Positions 26,022 through 35,204 of a stretch of 57,287 nucleotides of DNA are shown here, piece after piece (within the stretch, counting starts at the first letter, position 1; every line of letters starts with the position of its first letter). A program made the position numbers and the translations under genes. The stretch covers positions 1-57,287 of the forward strand of contig REAB01000073.1 in assembly GCA_004293645.1 (NCBI GenBank), given 5' to 3'. The notes under the pieces are model-generated. The model had not been told where the DNA came from, searched no databases, and saw nothing but the letters and a program-made list of their open reading frames with translations. This DNA is from Cytophagia bacterium (GTDB lineage Bacteria > Bacteroidota > Bacteroidia > Cytophagales > Spirosomataceae).

Positions 26022-27245
26022 TCAATAGTGGCACTTTGAACATTCTAAACCACCAATGTCAGCGACTTTGAGCGATTCTTTGGTTGTTGTTTTGTGCAAC
26101 GACACCAATTTAGTGTAGTAATCATTGCCTTTTGTGTTTACTTCGGTCTTGCGGTGGCAATCAATACACCAACCCATTGTGAGCGACGAACGTTGCTGCA
26201 CTACTTCCATTTTCTCAATTTCACCGTGGCACTGCACACATTGCACACCGCCCACATTGACGTGTTGGGCGTGGTTAAAATAAGCCAAATCTGGCAAATT
26301 GTGTACCCGCACCCACTCTACTGGCTTGTTGGCCTCAACGGCGGCGTATATTTTTTGAATCTCTGGCGATTCTTTCTTGATTACGCCGTGGCAATTCATA
26401 CAAATATTGGCAGATGGAATGTGGGCAGATTTACCCCGATTCACGCCTGTGTGGCAATAGTTACAGTCAATTTTGTACTGACCAGCGTGTAGTTTATGCG
26501 AGAACGAAATGGGCTGCTTTGGCGCATAACCTTGCTGAATACCAATGCCGTACATTCCGTCTAAGGTGGCTTTGGTAGCCATCAAAATAAAGAACCAAAC
26601 TGACGCAGTACGAACGGCTTTGTTTTGCGCAAAAGTAGTTAAGCCACCACGCAGACGCTCCATGAATGTTTCGCCCGTTGCTTGCGTGCCTTCAGTGCCA
26701 GTTACGGCCTTTGACAATACCGACACAATGGTCATCAAAACACCCAATACGAGCAACATCACAATCAGCAATGCTACCAACAAATAAGTGAATAAATCGG
26801 AGGGGCCTGAGGTAGTTCCCGCAGGTTGAGCAGCGCCGCCACCTGGTACAGCCACTACGGCGGGGGCTGTGTTGTACTTTTCAACGTAGGCTAAAATGTC
26901 TTTCACTTCTTTTTCACCGTAAGACGGAAAAGCCGTCATTTGGGCTTTGCCGTACTTGTTGTACAAATCAACGGCGTACTGATCGCCGCTGGCAATAACG
27001 CCATTGGGATTTTTGACCCATTTCACGAGCCAAGCCAAATCGCGCCGTTGCTGAATTCCCTTCAAACCTGGGCCTACTACAACTTGGTCTCCTGGGTTGT
27101 GGCAAGATGCGCAATTGTTCTTAAACAATGTTTCACCGTTGGCAGCGTCGCCATCTTGGGCTGCAAGTTGTCCTGCGTACAACAGACCTACACAAAGTGT
27201 GAACCTAATAATAAATGATGATTTCAAGAAATTTAAACTTTTCAT
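26022..27245 (-). CDS. actA: Alternative complex III multiheme cytochrome ActA with fused N-terminal cytochrome c
   Basis: A 407-residue protein with six CxxCH sites. After a signal peptide, residues 32-125 form a class I cytochrome c domain (CASCH at 45-49, likely Met103). A Pro/Ala/Gly linker and a membrane span at about 153-175 follow, then a second span near 213-230 and the pentaheme ActA domain: CNYCH 261-265, CMNCH 282-286, CVQCH 336-340, CIDCH 360-364 and CSKCH 402-406, with isolated histidines for bis-His ligation. ActA takes electrons from ActB. The extra N-terminal heme domain is beyond the classical five-heme ActA. First gene of the supercluster; 130 nt before actB. Confidence 0.94.
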   Translation of the reverse strand: MKSLNFLKSSFIIRFTLCVGLLYAGQLAAQDGDAANGETLFKNNCASCHNPGDQVVVGPGLKGIQQRRDLAWLVKWVKNPNGVIASGDQYAVDLYNKYGKAQMTAFPSYGEKEVKDILAYVEKYNTAPAVVAVPGGGAAQPAGTTSGPSDLFTYLLVALLIVMLLVLGVLMTIVSVLSKAVTGTEGTQATGETFMERLRGGLTTFAQNKAVRTASVWFFILMATKATLDGMYGIGIQQGYAPKQPISFSHKLHAGQYKIDCNYCHTGVNRGKSAHIPSANICMNCHGVIKKESPEIQKIYAAVEANKPVEWVRVHNLPDLAYFNHAQHVNVGGVQCVQCHGEIEKMEVVQQRSSLTMGWCIDCHRKTEVNTKGNDYYTKLVSLHKTTTKESLKVADIGGLECSKCHY

Positions 27246-27286
27246 TGTATGTAATCTATTTTCAAAAACTGTACTCTTTTACCGTA

Positions 27287-27317
27287 CAAAAGTAAGGCAC
27301 GATTGCAATTATGCAAA
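27287..27317 (-). promoter_or_regulatory. Promoter of the act/cox supercluster
   Basis: On the minus strand a -33 TTTG (27314-27317) is followed by exactly 19 nt and the -7 box TACTTTTG (27287-27294), a full match to the Bacteroidota housekeeping consensus. Transcription should begin about 35 nt before the actA start codon. Confidence 0.8.
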
Positions 27318-27440
27318 AGTATTTTTGTTCTTAATTTGCAATATACAGTTATTTAGAAATATTCTAATTTGTTTCAATGGGTTCTTCTAAAATTCAAGCA
27401 ATATACGTAGTTTAGCGTATTTGTTGGTTTCATAAAATGC

Positions 27441-27491
27441 AAAATACCATTTAATCAAGCGAAGGTACTGCTTTGACTAAATGGTATTTTT
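27441..27491. terminator. Hairpin terminator downstream of tRNA-Cys
   Basis: Arms AAAATACCATTTA and TAAATGGTATTTT are perfect complements, extended by TCAA/TTGA inside. T-runs lie on both outer sides, so it can work in both directions. On the minus strand it follows rpsA and tRNA-Cys. Confidence 0.75.
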
Positions 27492-27531
27492 CTAATAGCC
27501 TCTCTTTTTTACCTGCTGGCAAATAGAAGAG

Positions 27532-27602
27532 AGGTCCCGAGCGGATTCGAACCGCTGTACGAGCTTTTGCAGAGCTCTGCCTAGCCACTCGGCCACAGGA
27601 CC
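27532..27602 (-). tRNA. tRNA-Cys (anticodon GCA)
   Basis: A 71-nt cloverleaf on the minus strand: acceptor GGTCCTG/CGGGACC (one T-G pair), discriminator T as expected for tRNA-Cys, anticodon stem GAGCT/AGCTC with loop CTGCAAA (anticodon GCA), and T loop TTCGAAT. CCA is not encoded. It begins 45 nt after the rpsA stop codon. Confidence 0.95.
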
Positions 27603-27610
27603 TTTTAAGA

Positions 27611-27638
27611 GGAGGAATCTCAATTGTTCAATTCCTCC
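27611..27638 (-). terminator. Hairpin between rpsA and tRNA-Cys
   Basis: Inverted repeat GGAGGAAT/ATTCCTCC with a 12-nt loop lies directly after the rpsA stop codon and just before the tRNA. There is no clear T-run, so it may be a weak terminator or a processing site. Confidence 0.4.
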
Positions 27639-27647
27639 CCTCAAATA

Positions 27648-29543
27648 TTACTCGACTTCTGTTTCGGTTTTTGCTTCAACCGCTACTTCTTCTACCTCTT
27701 TTGGTGCCTCTACCTCTACTACCGCTTCGGCTACAACTTCTGTTTCTTTGACAGCGGCTTTTTTGGAAGCAGACTTGCGTTTTTTCTCACCTTCTTCCAT
27801 TTGCTCTTTCAAAGCTGACAGCGACCCTAAATCTCCAAGAGTTGCCTTTTCGTTGTCTTTCGGTTTTTCTGCTTTGGCAGTGGCTTTAGCTTCTACTTTT
27901 GGCTCGTCTTTTTCTTGCCAAGTTTTGGTGTGCGACAATAAAATACGCTTTTCATCTTTCGTGAACTCTTGTACTTTAAAATCTAACGCCTCGCCTACTT
28001 CGGCCAACGAACCATCTTCTTTGGCTAAGTTTTTCAACGTACACAAGCCTTCGATTCCGTAGGGCAATTCGAGTACTGCCATCTTGTCGTTCTTGCTCAC
28101 AATTGTACATTTGTGAAACGAACCAAGCGAAAATACCGTCTCAAAAGTATCCCAAGGATTTTCTTCTAAGTGTTTGTGGCTCAAAGACAAACGACGATTT
28201 TCAACATCTAATTCAAGAACAATTACTTCGAGTTCTTCGCCTACTTTGATAAAGTCGCTGGGGTGTTTGATTTTCTTGGTCCAAGACAAATCTGACACGT
28301 GAACAAGGCCGTCTATTCCTTCTTCTAATTCTAAGAACAAGCCGAAGTTTGTCAAGTTGCGAACGGTTCCTTTGTGCTGGGTTCCAATTGCATATTTGTC
28401 AAGTGCTTCTTTGCGCGTCCAGGGGTCGGTAGTCAATTGCTTGATACCCAAAGACATTTTGCGCTCGGCGCGGTCGAGGGTTAATACAACTGCTTCAATT
28501 TCGTCGTTGATTTTCAAGAAATCTTGTGGATTGCGCAAATGCTGCGACCACGACATTTCTGAAACGTGAATCAAGCCTTCTACGCCTGGCGTAATTTCGA
28601 GGAAAGCACCGTAATCTGCTACGTTTACTACCCGTCCTGTTACCTTTGAACCAATTTCCAAGCCTGCGGCCAAAGACTCCCAAGGATGCGGCTGGAGTTG
28701 TTTCATACCCAAAGAGATGCGCTTCTTGTCTTCGTCGAAGTCAAGCACCACCACGTTGATTTTTTGGTCAAGACCCAACAAGTCTGATGGGTCGCCGATG
28801 CGGCCCCAAGAAATATCGGTAATGTGCAACAAGCCATCTACGCCGCCCAAGTCAATAAACACGCCAAACTTGGTCATGTTTTTGATAACGCCTTCCAAAA
28901 CCTGGCCACGCTCAAGGTTGGTCAATATTTGTTGGCGTTGTGCTTCGAGGTCTTTCTCAATCAGTATTTTGTGCGATACTACTACGTTATTGTTGGCGTG
29001 GTTTATTTTAACCACTTTCACTTCCATTTTCTTGCCTACAAATATATCGAAATCACGGATGGGCTTCACGTCAATTTGTGAACCTGGCAAGAACGCCTCC
29101 ACACCATATATATCAACTATCAAACCACCTTTGGTACGACGCTTCACGAAGCCGTCAATGATAAGGTCGTCGTCAAACGATTTCTGAATGTTGTCCCAAG
29201 CAGTAATTACTTTTGCTTTCTTGCGCGACAACACCAATTGACCGTTGGCATCTTCTTGGTTTTCAATGTAAACTTCAATTTCGTCGCCGCTTTTGAGGTC
29301 GGGCATGTCACGAAACTCTGAGCGAGGTACAATACCGTCTGACTTTGAACCAATGTTCAGAATCACTTCGCGGTCGTTCATGCCAACCACTACGCCTTTC
29401 ACTACTTCTTTTTCGGCAACGGCAGAGAGCGTTCCGTTAATCATTTCTTCGAGTTGTGCTTTTTCGGCGACGCTATATCCGCCACCAAAACCTTTTGCTA
29501 CAACGCGGTCCCAATCAAAATCAGCTAATTGTTGTTTACTCAT
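27648..29543 (-). CDS. rpsA: 30S ribosomal protein S1
   Basis: A 631-residue S1 with six S1 (OB-fold) repeats between about residues 40 and 535; typical strands are GVVVGMNDREVILNIGSKSDG, MTKFGVFIDLGGVDGLLHI and VADYGAFLEITPGVEGLIHV. S1 binds mRNA at the small subunit and is important where Shine-Dalgarno signals are weak, as in this genome. After the last repeat a charged tail of about 80 residues, rich in Lys, Glu, Val and Ala, extends to the end. Followed by a hairpin and tRNA-Cys. Confidence 0.96.
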   Translation of the reverse strand: MSKQQLADFDWDRVVAKGFGGGYSVAEKAQLEEMINGTLSAVAEKEVVKGVVVGMNDREVILNIGSKSDGIVPRSEFRDMPDLKSGDEIEVYIENQEDANGQLVLSRKKAKVITAWDNIQKSFDDDLIIDGFVKRRTKGGLIVDIYGVEAFLPGSQIDVKPIRDFDIFVGKKMEVKVVKINHANNNVVVSHKILIEKDLEAQRQQILTNLERGQVLEGVIKNMTKFGVFIDLGGVDGLLHITDISWGRIGDPSDLLGLDQKINVVVLDFDEDKKRISLGMKQLQPHPWESLAAGLEIGSKVTGRVVNVADYGAFLEITPGVEGLIHVSEMSWSQHLRNPQDFLKINDEIEAVVLTLDRAERKMSLGIKQLTTDPWTRKEALDKYAIGTQHKGTVRNLTNFGLFLELEEGIDGLVHVSDLSWTKKIKHPSDFIKVGEELEVIVLELDVENRRLSLSHKHLEENPWDTFETVFSLGSFHKCTIVSKNDKMAVLELPYGIEGLCTLKNLAKEDGSLAEVGEALDFKVQEFTKDEKRILLSHTKTWQEKDEPKVEAKATAKAEKPKDNEKATLGDLGSLSALKEQMEEGEKKRKSASKKAAVKETEVVAEAVVEVEAPKEVEEVAVEAKTETEVE

Positions 29544-29637
29544 AATGTATTGTTAATTAGCCCTTTGCTACATCAACTCGTGGGCAATGCGGGTTGAAAT
29601 TTGGTAAAAAGATGTGTTTTCTTTGTAAAACGGAGTG

Positions 29638-29645
29638 CAAAAGTA
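29638..29645 (-). promoter_or_regulatory. -7 box of the rpsA promoter
   Basis: The minus strand reads TACTTTTG, identical to the actA -7 box, 95 nt before the rpsA start codon. A TTG-containing word lies roughly 21 nt upstream in place of the -33 TTTG. Confidence 0.5.
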
Positions 29646-29672
29646 GGGATTTTTCAAAAAAAACACAACTTT

Positions 29673-30185
29673 TTAATGAATCTTTTCTCGTTTTGAGAGA
29701 TAAGGCAGCCAGGAGTCGTCGGCAACACCCGAAAATTCACGCAAAAATACGATAAATGAAGGCTTAAAAGGGCGTTGCCGCATGGGCATTTTGGCTTCTT
29801 CGGGCATAAAATCACCTTTTTTGGCATTGCATCTTTTGCAGGCGGTTGTCAGGTTGTCCCAACTACTACGCCCGCCGCGCGAACGGGGAATAACATGGTC
29901 GAGGGTAAGGTCTTCGTGCGTACCACAATAAACACAACGGTGTTGGTCGCGCTTGAATATATTTTGGCGGGTCATCATTACGCCTTTGTAAGGCATTTGC
30001 ACGTACCGATTGAGCCTGATAACAGTAGGCATTGGGTAGTTTGCATCAACGGTTCGCAGGTACTGGTCTGATGCGTGCGATACGAGTTCGGCCTTGTCGA
30101 GATAGACCAACAAAAAGGCTTTGGGTGCGGAGCAAACGCTCAACGCGCTATAATCTTGATTTAATACGAGAACTTTCCTGCCCAT
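29673..30185 (-). CDS. HNH endonuclease domain protein
   Basis: A 170-residue protein with a single HNH domain: zinc pair CVYC at about 84-87 and CKRC at about 116-119 frame LTLDHVIPRSRGGRSSWDNL. The N-terminus (VLVLNQDYSALSVCSAPKAFLLVYLDKAELV) is the usual one of this widespread stand-alone HNH family of Bacteroidota and cyanobacteria. Biological role unknown; it is not linked to a restriction or phage gene here. It lies between rpsA and smpB, each with its own gap. Confidence 0.9.
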   Translation of the reverse strand: MGRKVLVLNQDYSALSVCSAPKAFLLVYLDKAELVSHASDQYLRTVDANYPMPTVIRLNRYVQMPYKGVMMTRQNIFKRDQHRCVYCGTHEDLTLDHVIPRSRGGRSSWDNLTTACKRCNAKKGDFMPEEAKMPMRQRPFKPSFIVFLREFSGVADDSWLPYLSKREKIH

Positions 30186-30279
30186 AACCGCTTTAAGAGT
30201 GGAGGTTATTTTTTTGCAAGATACATTTTTTTAGGTAAAAACAGGCAGCCAAAAATTATCAAACGCAAAATTTTATAAT

Positions 30280-30729
30280 TCAGTCGTCGCCGCGCTCTCT
30301 TTTCAAATCACGGTCTTTGATGGTGTCGCGTTTGTCGTAGAGTTTTTTGCCTTTGGCAAGGGCAATTTCAAGTTTGGCCAAACCACGCTCATTAATAAAT
30401 AACCGAGTAGGCACAATGGTCAATCCCTGGTCGTTGAGTTTTAATTCTAATCGTTTCAGTTCGCGCCTTTTGAGCAATAATTTACGGTCGCGGAGGGGTT
30501 CGTGATTAATATAGGTGCTTTTTTCGTAGGGCGAAATGTGGAGATTGCGCACGCACAATTCGTTGTTATCAAAAAGGCAATAGGAGTCGCTGAGGTTGAA
30601 TTTACCCTGCCGAATGGATTTTATTTCGCTGCCCAGCAAGGCCAAACCCGCCGTAAATTGTTCCAAAAAGAAATATTCAAAAGAAGCCCTTTTGTTGGTA
30701 CTATCAATTGTTTTTTGTGTTTTTGCCAT
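30280..30729 (-). CDS. smpB: SsrA-binding protein SmpB
   Basis: A 149-residue tmRNA-binding protein needed for trans-translation and ribosome rescue. Family signatures: NKRASFEYFFLEQFTAGLAL, LLGSEIKSIRQGKFNLSDSY, the RDRKLLLKRREL block and the basic C-terminal tail KKLYDKRDTIKDRDLKRE. Normal length. Convergence with nothing; divergent from aconitase. Confidence 0.96.
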   Translation of the reverse strand: MAKTQKTIDSTNKRASFEYFFLEQFTAGLALLGSEIKSIRQGKFNLSDSYCLFDNNELCVRNLHISPYEKSTYINHEPLRDRKLLLKRRELKRLELKLNDQGLTIVPTRLFINERGLAKLEIALAKGKKLYDKRDTIKDRDLKRERGDD

Positions 30730-30792
30730 TGTTGATGTTACTCATGCATAAAAGTAGTGCGGCGCAAAAATCGCTAAAAATAATGGTATTTT

Positions 30793-30800
30793 TAGGTTTG
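30793..30800 (+). promoter_or_regulatory. Possible -7 box for aconitase
   Basis: TAGGTTTG matches TAnnTTTG, 77 nt before the aconitase start. No TTTG lies at the -33 position, so support is weak. Confidence 0.3.
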
Positions 30801-30877
30801 AACGAAAGTCATAAAAAGATTATTCGTATTTTTACGGTCTATTAAAAAAACAACACGAACCTTTCACTTCCTTTCAC

Positions 30878-33145
30878 ATGGCTTTCGATTTAGATATGAT
30901 CAAAGGGCTTTATGCCCAAATGGGTGAGCGCATTGACGCTGCCCGTACCGCCGTTGGTCGCCCGCTGACGCTCTCCGAGAAAATTTTATACAGCCACTTG
31001 ACCGAAGGTTCGGCCACCAAAGCCTACGCCCGGGGCAAAGATTACGTTGATTTTGCCCCCGACCGCGTGGCCATGCAAGACGCAACGGCTCAGATGGCTT
31101 TGTTGCAATTCATGCAAGCAGGCCGTCCCAAAGTAGCGGTACCTTCGACGGTTCACTGCGACCACTTGATTCAAGCCAAAATAGGTGCTGATGCCGATTT
31201 GGCAACGGCAAAGTCTTCTAACAAAGAGGTTTACGATTTTTTGGCCTCCGTTTCTGACAAATATGGCCTCGGTTTTTGGAAGCCTGGCGCGGGTATTATT
31301 CACCAAGTAGTATTAGAAAATTATGCTTTCCCAGGCGGTATGATGATTGGTACCGACTCGCACACGCCCAACGCGGGCGGTTTGGGCATGGTGGCCATTG
31401 GTGTGGGCGGTGCAGATGCTTGCGACGTAATGGCGGGCTTGCCCTGGGAGTTGAAAATGCCCAAACTCATTGGCGTAAAACTCACGGGCAGATTGAGCGG
31501 CTGGACGGCGGCCAAAGACGTGATTTTGTGGGTAGCAGGCCAACTCACCGTAAAAGGCGGAACCGGTGCGATTGTTGAATATTTTGGCGAGGGTGCAGAA
31601 AGCCTGTCGGCCACGGGCAAAGGCACGATTTGTAACATGGGAGCTGAAATTGGCGCAACCACCTCTATTTTTGCTTACGACCCCAAAATGGCCGAGTATT
31701 TGAGTGGAACAGGGCGCGCCGACGTAGCCGAATTGGCCAACGGCGTAGCAGCGCATTTGCGCTCCGACGATGAAGTCTATGCCAATCCTGCTGCTTATTT
31801 TGACGAATTGCTCGAACTCAACCTTTCAACGCTCGAGCCGCACATCAACGGGCCATTTACGCCCGATTTGGCGTGGCCACTGTCTAAGTTTGGCGCGGCC
31901 GTCAAAGCAAATGGCTGGCCAGAAGTACTTTCGGTGGGTTTGATTGGTTCTTGCACCAACTCATCTTACGAAGACATCAGCCGCGCGGCTTCGTTGGCCC
32001 AGCAAGCAGTGGACAAAAAACTCCAAGTAACTTCTGAATACACCATCACGCCTGGCTCGGAGCAAGTGCGCTTTACGGTAGAACGCGACGGCTTTTTGGA
32101 TACATTTGGCAAAATGGGCGGCGTGGTATTGGCCAATGCCTGCGGCCCTTGCATTGGGCAATGGGACCGACACGGCGCTGAAAAACAGGAGAAAAACTCG
32201 ATTATTACTTCCTTCAATCGTAACTTTTCAAAACGAGCCGACGGCAACCCCAATACACATTCGTTCGTGGCATCGCCAGAAATTGTAACGGCCATGGCCA
32301 TTGCAGGAAATCTGACGTTCAATCCCATGACCGACAGCCTTACCAACGCTGATGGTCAGCAGGTTAAGTTGGACGAGCCAACTGGCTTAGAAATGCCACC
32401 GCGTGGTTTTGACGTAGAAGATGCAGGCTACCAAGCACCCGCCGAAGACGGCTCGAAGGTGAGCGTTTTGGTGTCGCCAACTTCCGACCGCTTGCAACTG
32501 CTCGACCCATTCAAGGCTTGGGAAGGCACCGATTTGACGGGCTTAAAATTGCTCATCAAGGCCAAAGGGAAATGCACCACCGACCACATTTCGATGGCTG
32601 GGCCGTGGCTCAAATACCGTGGCCATTTAGATAATATTTCTAACAATTTGCTCATTGGAGCCATCAATTTTGCCAACGACCAAGCCAATACCGTTAAAAA
32701 CCAATTGACGGGCGAATATGGCGCTGTGCCAGCCGTACAGCGGGCCTACAAAGCAGCGGGCGTTGGCTCGATTGTGGTGGGCGATGAAAACTACGGCGAA
32801 GGTTCGTCGCGCGAGCACGCGGCCATGGAGCCTCGGCACTTGGGCGTGCGGGCTATTTTGGTGAAATCGTTTGCGCGGATTCACGAAACAAACCTTAAAA
32901 AGCAGGGAATGTTGGCCTTGACTTTTGCCAATCCTGCCGATTACGACAAGATTCAGGAAGACGATTCGATTGATATTTTGGGCTTAACTACCTTTGCACC
33001 AGGCCAATCTTTGACGGTAGTGTTCAACCACAGCGACGGCTCGAAAGATGAGGTTAGCGTAAATCATACTTACAACGACGCGCAAGTAGAGTGGTTTAAA
33101 GAAGGTGGCGCTTTGAATATTATTCGCAAGCAAGTGGCGGCGTAA
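30878..33145 (+). CDS. acn: Aconitate hydratase, mitochondrial-type
   Basis: A 755-residue aconitase that converts citrate to isocitrate in the TCA cycle. The length and order match the mitochondrial-type family. Iron-sulfur ligands are Cys359 in [10 protein letters not shown] and Cys422/Cys425 in ACGPCIG. Other active-site blocks: [41 protein letters not shown] and the swivel-domain [10 protein letters not shown]. Monocistronic: it is divergent from smpB and closed by a hairpin at 33167. Confidence 0.96.
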   Translation: MAFDLDMIKGLYAQMGERIDAARTAVGRPLTLSEKILYSHLTEGSATKAYARGKDYVDFAPDRVAMQDATAQMALLQFMQAGRPKVAVPSTVHCDHLIQAKIGADADLATAKSSNKEVYDFLASVSDKYGLGFWKPGAGIIHQVVLENYAFPGGMMIGTDSHTPNAGGLGMVAIGVGGADACDVMAGLPWELKMPKLIGVKLTGRLSGWTAAKDVILWVAGQLTVKGGTGAIVEYFGEGAESLSATGKGTICNMGAEIGATTSIFAYDPKMAEYLSGTGRADVAELANGVAAHLRSDDEVYANPAAYFDELLELNLSTLEPHINGPFTPDLAWPLSKFGAAVKANGWPEVLSVGLIGSCTNSSYEDISRAASLAQQAVDKKLQVTSEYTITPGSEQVRFTVERDGFLDTFGKMGGVVLANACGPCIGQWDRHGAEKQEKNSIITSFNRNFSKRADGNPNTHSFVASPEIVTAMAIAGNLTFNPMTDSLTNADGQQVKLDEPTGLEMPPRGFDVEDAGYQAPAEDGSKVSVLVSPTSDRLQLLDPFKAWEGTDLTGLKLLIKAKGKCTTDHISMAGPWLKYRGHLDNISNNLLIGAINFANDQANTVKNQLTGEYGAVPAVQRAYKAAGVGSIVVGDENYGEGSSREHAAMEPRHLGVRAILVKSFARIHETNLKKQGMLALTFANPADYDKIQEDDSIDILGLTTFAPGQSLTVVFNHSDGSKDEVSVNHTYNDAQVEWFKEGGALNIIRKQVAA

Positions 33146-33166
33146 TTGAGTTTTTAGATTATAAAT

Positions 33167-33197
33167 AAGTCGGCCAGTCATTTTGATTGGCCGACTT
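33167..33197 (+). terminator. Rho-independent terminator after aconitase
   Basis: Arms AAGTCGGCCA and TGGCCGACTT are perfect complements around a 9- to 11-nt loop, followed by a T-rich stretch, 21 nt after the acn stop codon. Confidence 0.85.
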
Positions 33198-33237
33198 ATT
33201 TGTTTGTAAAACAATAGGTTAAGCTATATTTTTGGTG

Positions 33238-33320
33238 ATAAGTAGTTGCGCATATTTAATTGGTGGCACGACTATTACTTAAGATGCTTTTATTCAGCGT
33301 ATTAAATCAGTCGTGCCACC
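33238..33320 (+). repeat. 83-bp palindrome-ended element, copy A
   Basis: Starts ATAAGTAGTTGCGCATATTT and ends TCGTGCCACC. Inside, GGTGGCACGACT (33262-33273) and AGTCGTGCCACC (33309-33320) are perfect inverted repeats. It is 79/83 identical to the reverse complement of copy B at 43961-44043. A TATTTTTG -7-like box begins 8 nt beyond its right end, at 33328. It lies 163 bp before the aminotransferase start. Confidence 0.85.
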
Positions 33321-33327
33321 ATTATAT

Positions 33328-33335
33328 TATTTTTG
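33328..33335 (+). promoter_or_regulatory. Possible -7 box for the aminotransferase gene
   Basis: TATTTTTG matches TAnnTTTG. The right arm of the 83-bp element covers the region where a -33 box would lie and no TTTG is there, so a regulator-dependent promoter is possible. Confidence 0.35.
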
Positions 33336-33383
33336 ATTTGTAATAAAGGGTAATTTGGTAATAACAAATTGATAAACATCGGA

Positions 33384-33411
33384 CCGCACGGGCGGCCCCG
33401 CGCCGATGCGG
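33384..33411. repeat. GC-rich palindromic element
   Basis: CCGCACGGGCGGCCCCGCG followed by CCGATGCGG, self-complementary at its ends (CCGCA.../...TGCGG), in AT-rich flanks. Same family as the copies at 7538, 51124 and 56436. Confidence 0.65.
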
Positions 33412-33483
33412 ACAATTACAACAAATAAACAATTACGAGTAAGTACTTAACGAAGCAAAAAGCACCCTTAACAACCCTATTAA

Positions 33484-34734
33484 TTGAACAAGCGCACCTT
33501 CCTCCAATCAGCTTTGGGTTTATTGGCCCTCCCCTCCGATTCGTTGGGTAAAATTTGGCAAACCAATGGCCAAATACCGCAGCAAGTAGCTCAAAATGAG
33601 GCATTTTGGGCCGAAATCAGAAAGCATTACCGCATCACTTCCGATTTCATTCACCTCGAAAACGGCTACTACATTTTGCCATCGGAAGACGTGTTAGATG
33701 CCTATATTCGGCATATTAAAAAAATCAACTTGGTGTCGTCTTATTACATGAGAACCCAACAATTTGACGACAAATTGGCTTTGCGAAAACAGTTGGCAGA
33801 AGTGGTGGGCTGCCCATTTGAAGAACTCATTATTACCCGCAACACCACCGAATCGTTGGATACAGTTATTGCGGGAATGGACTGGAAAGCTGGCGATGAA
33901 GCCGTCATGGCCATGCAAGATTACGGGGCCATGTTGGATATGTTCAAACAGCAAGCCCGCCGCTACGGAATCATCAACAAAGTGATTTCGGTGCCAAACC
34001 ACCCCAAATCGGACGAAGAAATTGTGCAACTTTACGAGCAAGCCATTACGCCAAAAACGCGGTTGTTAATGGTTTGCCACGTCATAAATATTACGGGACA
34101 GATTTTGCCCGTCCAAAAAATTGCTCAAATGGCCCATCGTCTCGGCGTAGAAGTACTGGTGGACGGCGCACACGCAATTGGACACATTGACTTCAAAATC
34201 AGCGACTTAGGCTGCGATTATTACGGCAGTAGTTTGCACAAATGGTTGGGAAGCCCGTTGGGAGCGGGGCTTTTGTACGTCAAAAAAGAAAAAATCAAAA
34301 ACCTGTGGCCGCTCTTTGCCGACCCTAATTTTGGCGACGACGACATCAGAAAACTCAACCACACGGGCACGCACCCCGTCCATACCGATTTGGCCATCGC
34401 CGATGCCATTCGTTTTCACCAAGAAATAGGGATTGAGCGCAAAGAAGCACGGTTGCGGTATCTACAAAATTATTGGACTTCAAAAGTGCGGACTAATCCC
34501 CGCATTTTGGTAAACACACCCGCCGAAGCTGCCCGTTCTTGCGGCATTGCCAACGTGGGCATTAAGGGAATGACTCCCGCCAATTTGGCCAAAACGCTGC
34601 TCGAAAAATATAAAATTTGGACCGTTGCCATTGATTACGCCAACGTGCAAGGTGTGCGCGTTACGCCACATTTATACACCAGTTTGCAAGAATTAGACGC
34701 TTTTGTGCGGGCTTTGCAAGAGTTAGCGGCCTGA
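33484..34734 (+). CDS. Secreted PLP-dependent class V aminotransferase-like enzyme
   Basis: A 416-residue fold-type I PLP enzyme, class V family, nearest in layout to isopenicillin-N epimerase and cysteine desulfurase-like proteins. PLP lysine is Lys253 in SSLHKWLGSPLGAG and the ring-nitrogen aspartate is Asp227 in VDGAHAIGH. The N-terminus NKRTFLQSALGLLALP is Tat-like (KRTFL plus hydrophobic core), so export is likely. An in-frame TAA directly precedes the TTG at 33484 and the first ATG is at codon 89, so TTG must be the start. It is divergent from the operon downstream of copy B but shares the 83-bp upstream element. The substrate is unknown. Confidence 0.85.
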   Translation: MNKRTFLQSALGLLALPSDSLGKIWQTNGQIPQQVAQNEAFWAEIRKHYRITSDFIHLENGYYILPSEDVLDAYIRHIKKINLVSSYYMRTQQFDDKLALRKQLAEVVGCPFEELIITRNTTESLDTVIAGMDWKAGDEAVMAMQDYGAMLDMFKQQARRYGIINKVISVPNHPKSDEEIVQLYEQAITPKTRLLMVCHVINITGQILPVQKIAQMAHRLGVEVLVDGAHAIGHIDFKISDLGCDYYGSSLHKWLGSPLGAGLLYVKKEKIKNLWPLFADPNFGDDDIRKLNHTGTHPVHTDLAIADAIRFHQEIGIERKEARLRYLQNYWTSKVRTNPRILVNTPAEAARSCGIANVGIKGMTPANLAKTLLEKYKIWTVAIDYANVQGVRVTPHLYTSLQELDAFVRALQELAA

Positions 34735-34756
34735 TTTCTTTTTCCAAAACGAAATT

Positions 34757-35110
34757 TTAATTGGGATTTCTGACAAACCAGCTCATCAAAAGCATGGCCA
34801 AAGCGCAAACTACCAACCCCAATGACTCACGGGCGAGTTCAATATTTAGGCTTCGCATCTTCATTTCGCCAAACAGAATTCCTTCGTATTCGGGCGGCCA
34901 CTGACTAAACGCGGCTATCAAATAAGCCGCCGACATGACCAAAAATACGTAATAGCGCGGCGTTCGGCCCAAAAATACCGAAAAACAAGCGGCAGCGGCC
35001 AAGCCATAAATAGGCACCCACGACGCGGGGTCGGGGTCGTTGAGTTGAAAATAAGCAAACAATACGAACAGCAACGTTAAGGCCAGCGAAACGATTTTGG
35101 GTAGCGACAT
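34757..35110 (-). CDS. TMEM220-family membrane protein
   Basis: A 117-residue protein with four spans (about 6-20, 33-47, 54-71 and 95-112) and the family signature FQLNDPDPASWVPIYG at 22-37. This matches the transmembrane family 220, whose role is unknown. It is the last gene of the minus-strand catabolic operon (94 nt after the MetE-like gene) and converges with the aminotransferase gene with a 22-nt gap. Confidence 0.8.
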   Translation of the reverse strand: MSLPKIVSLALTLLFVLFAYFQLNDPDPASWVPIYGLAAAACFSVFLGRTPRYYVFLVMSAAYLIAAFSQWPPEYEGILFGEMKMRSLNIELARESLGLVVCALAMLLMSWFVRNPN

Positions 35111-35204
35111 TTTTTAAAAGCGAATAGTTTTTGGAAATCAAAGCAAAAAACGATTCATTTTTACCCTGTTTTCTTGTGCGCTTTAAACACGTTAGGTTCT
35201 AATT

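Noticed and set aside
29673..30185. HNH protein as a restriction or homing endonuclease
   Set aside because: No methylase, intron or phage context; it belongs to a common stand-alone chromosomal HNH family.
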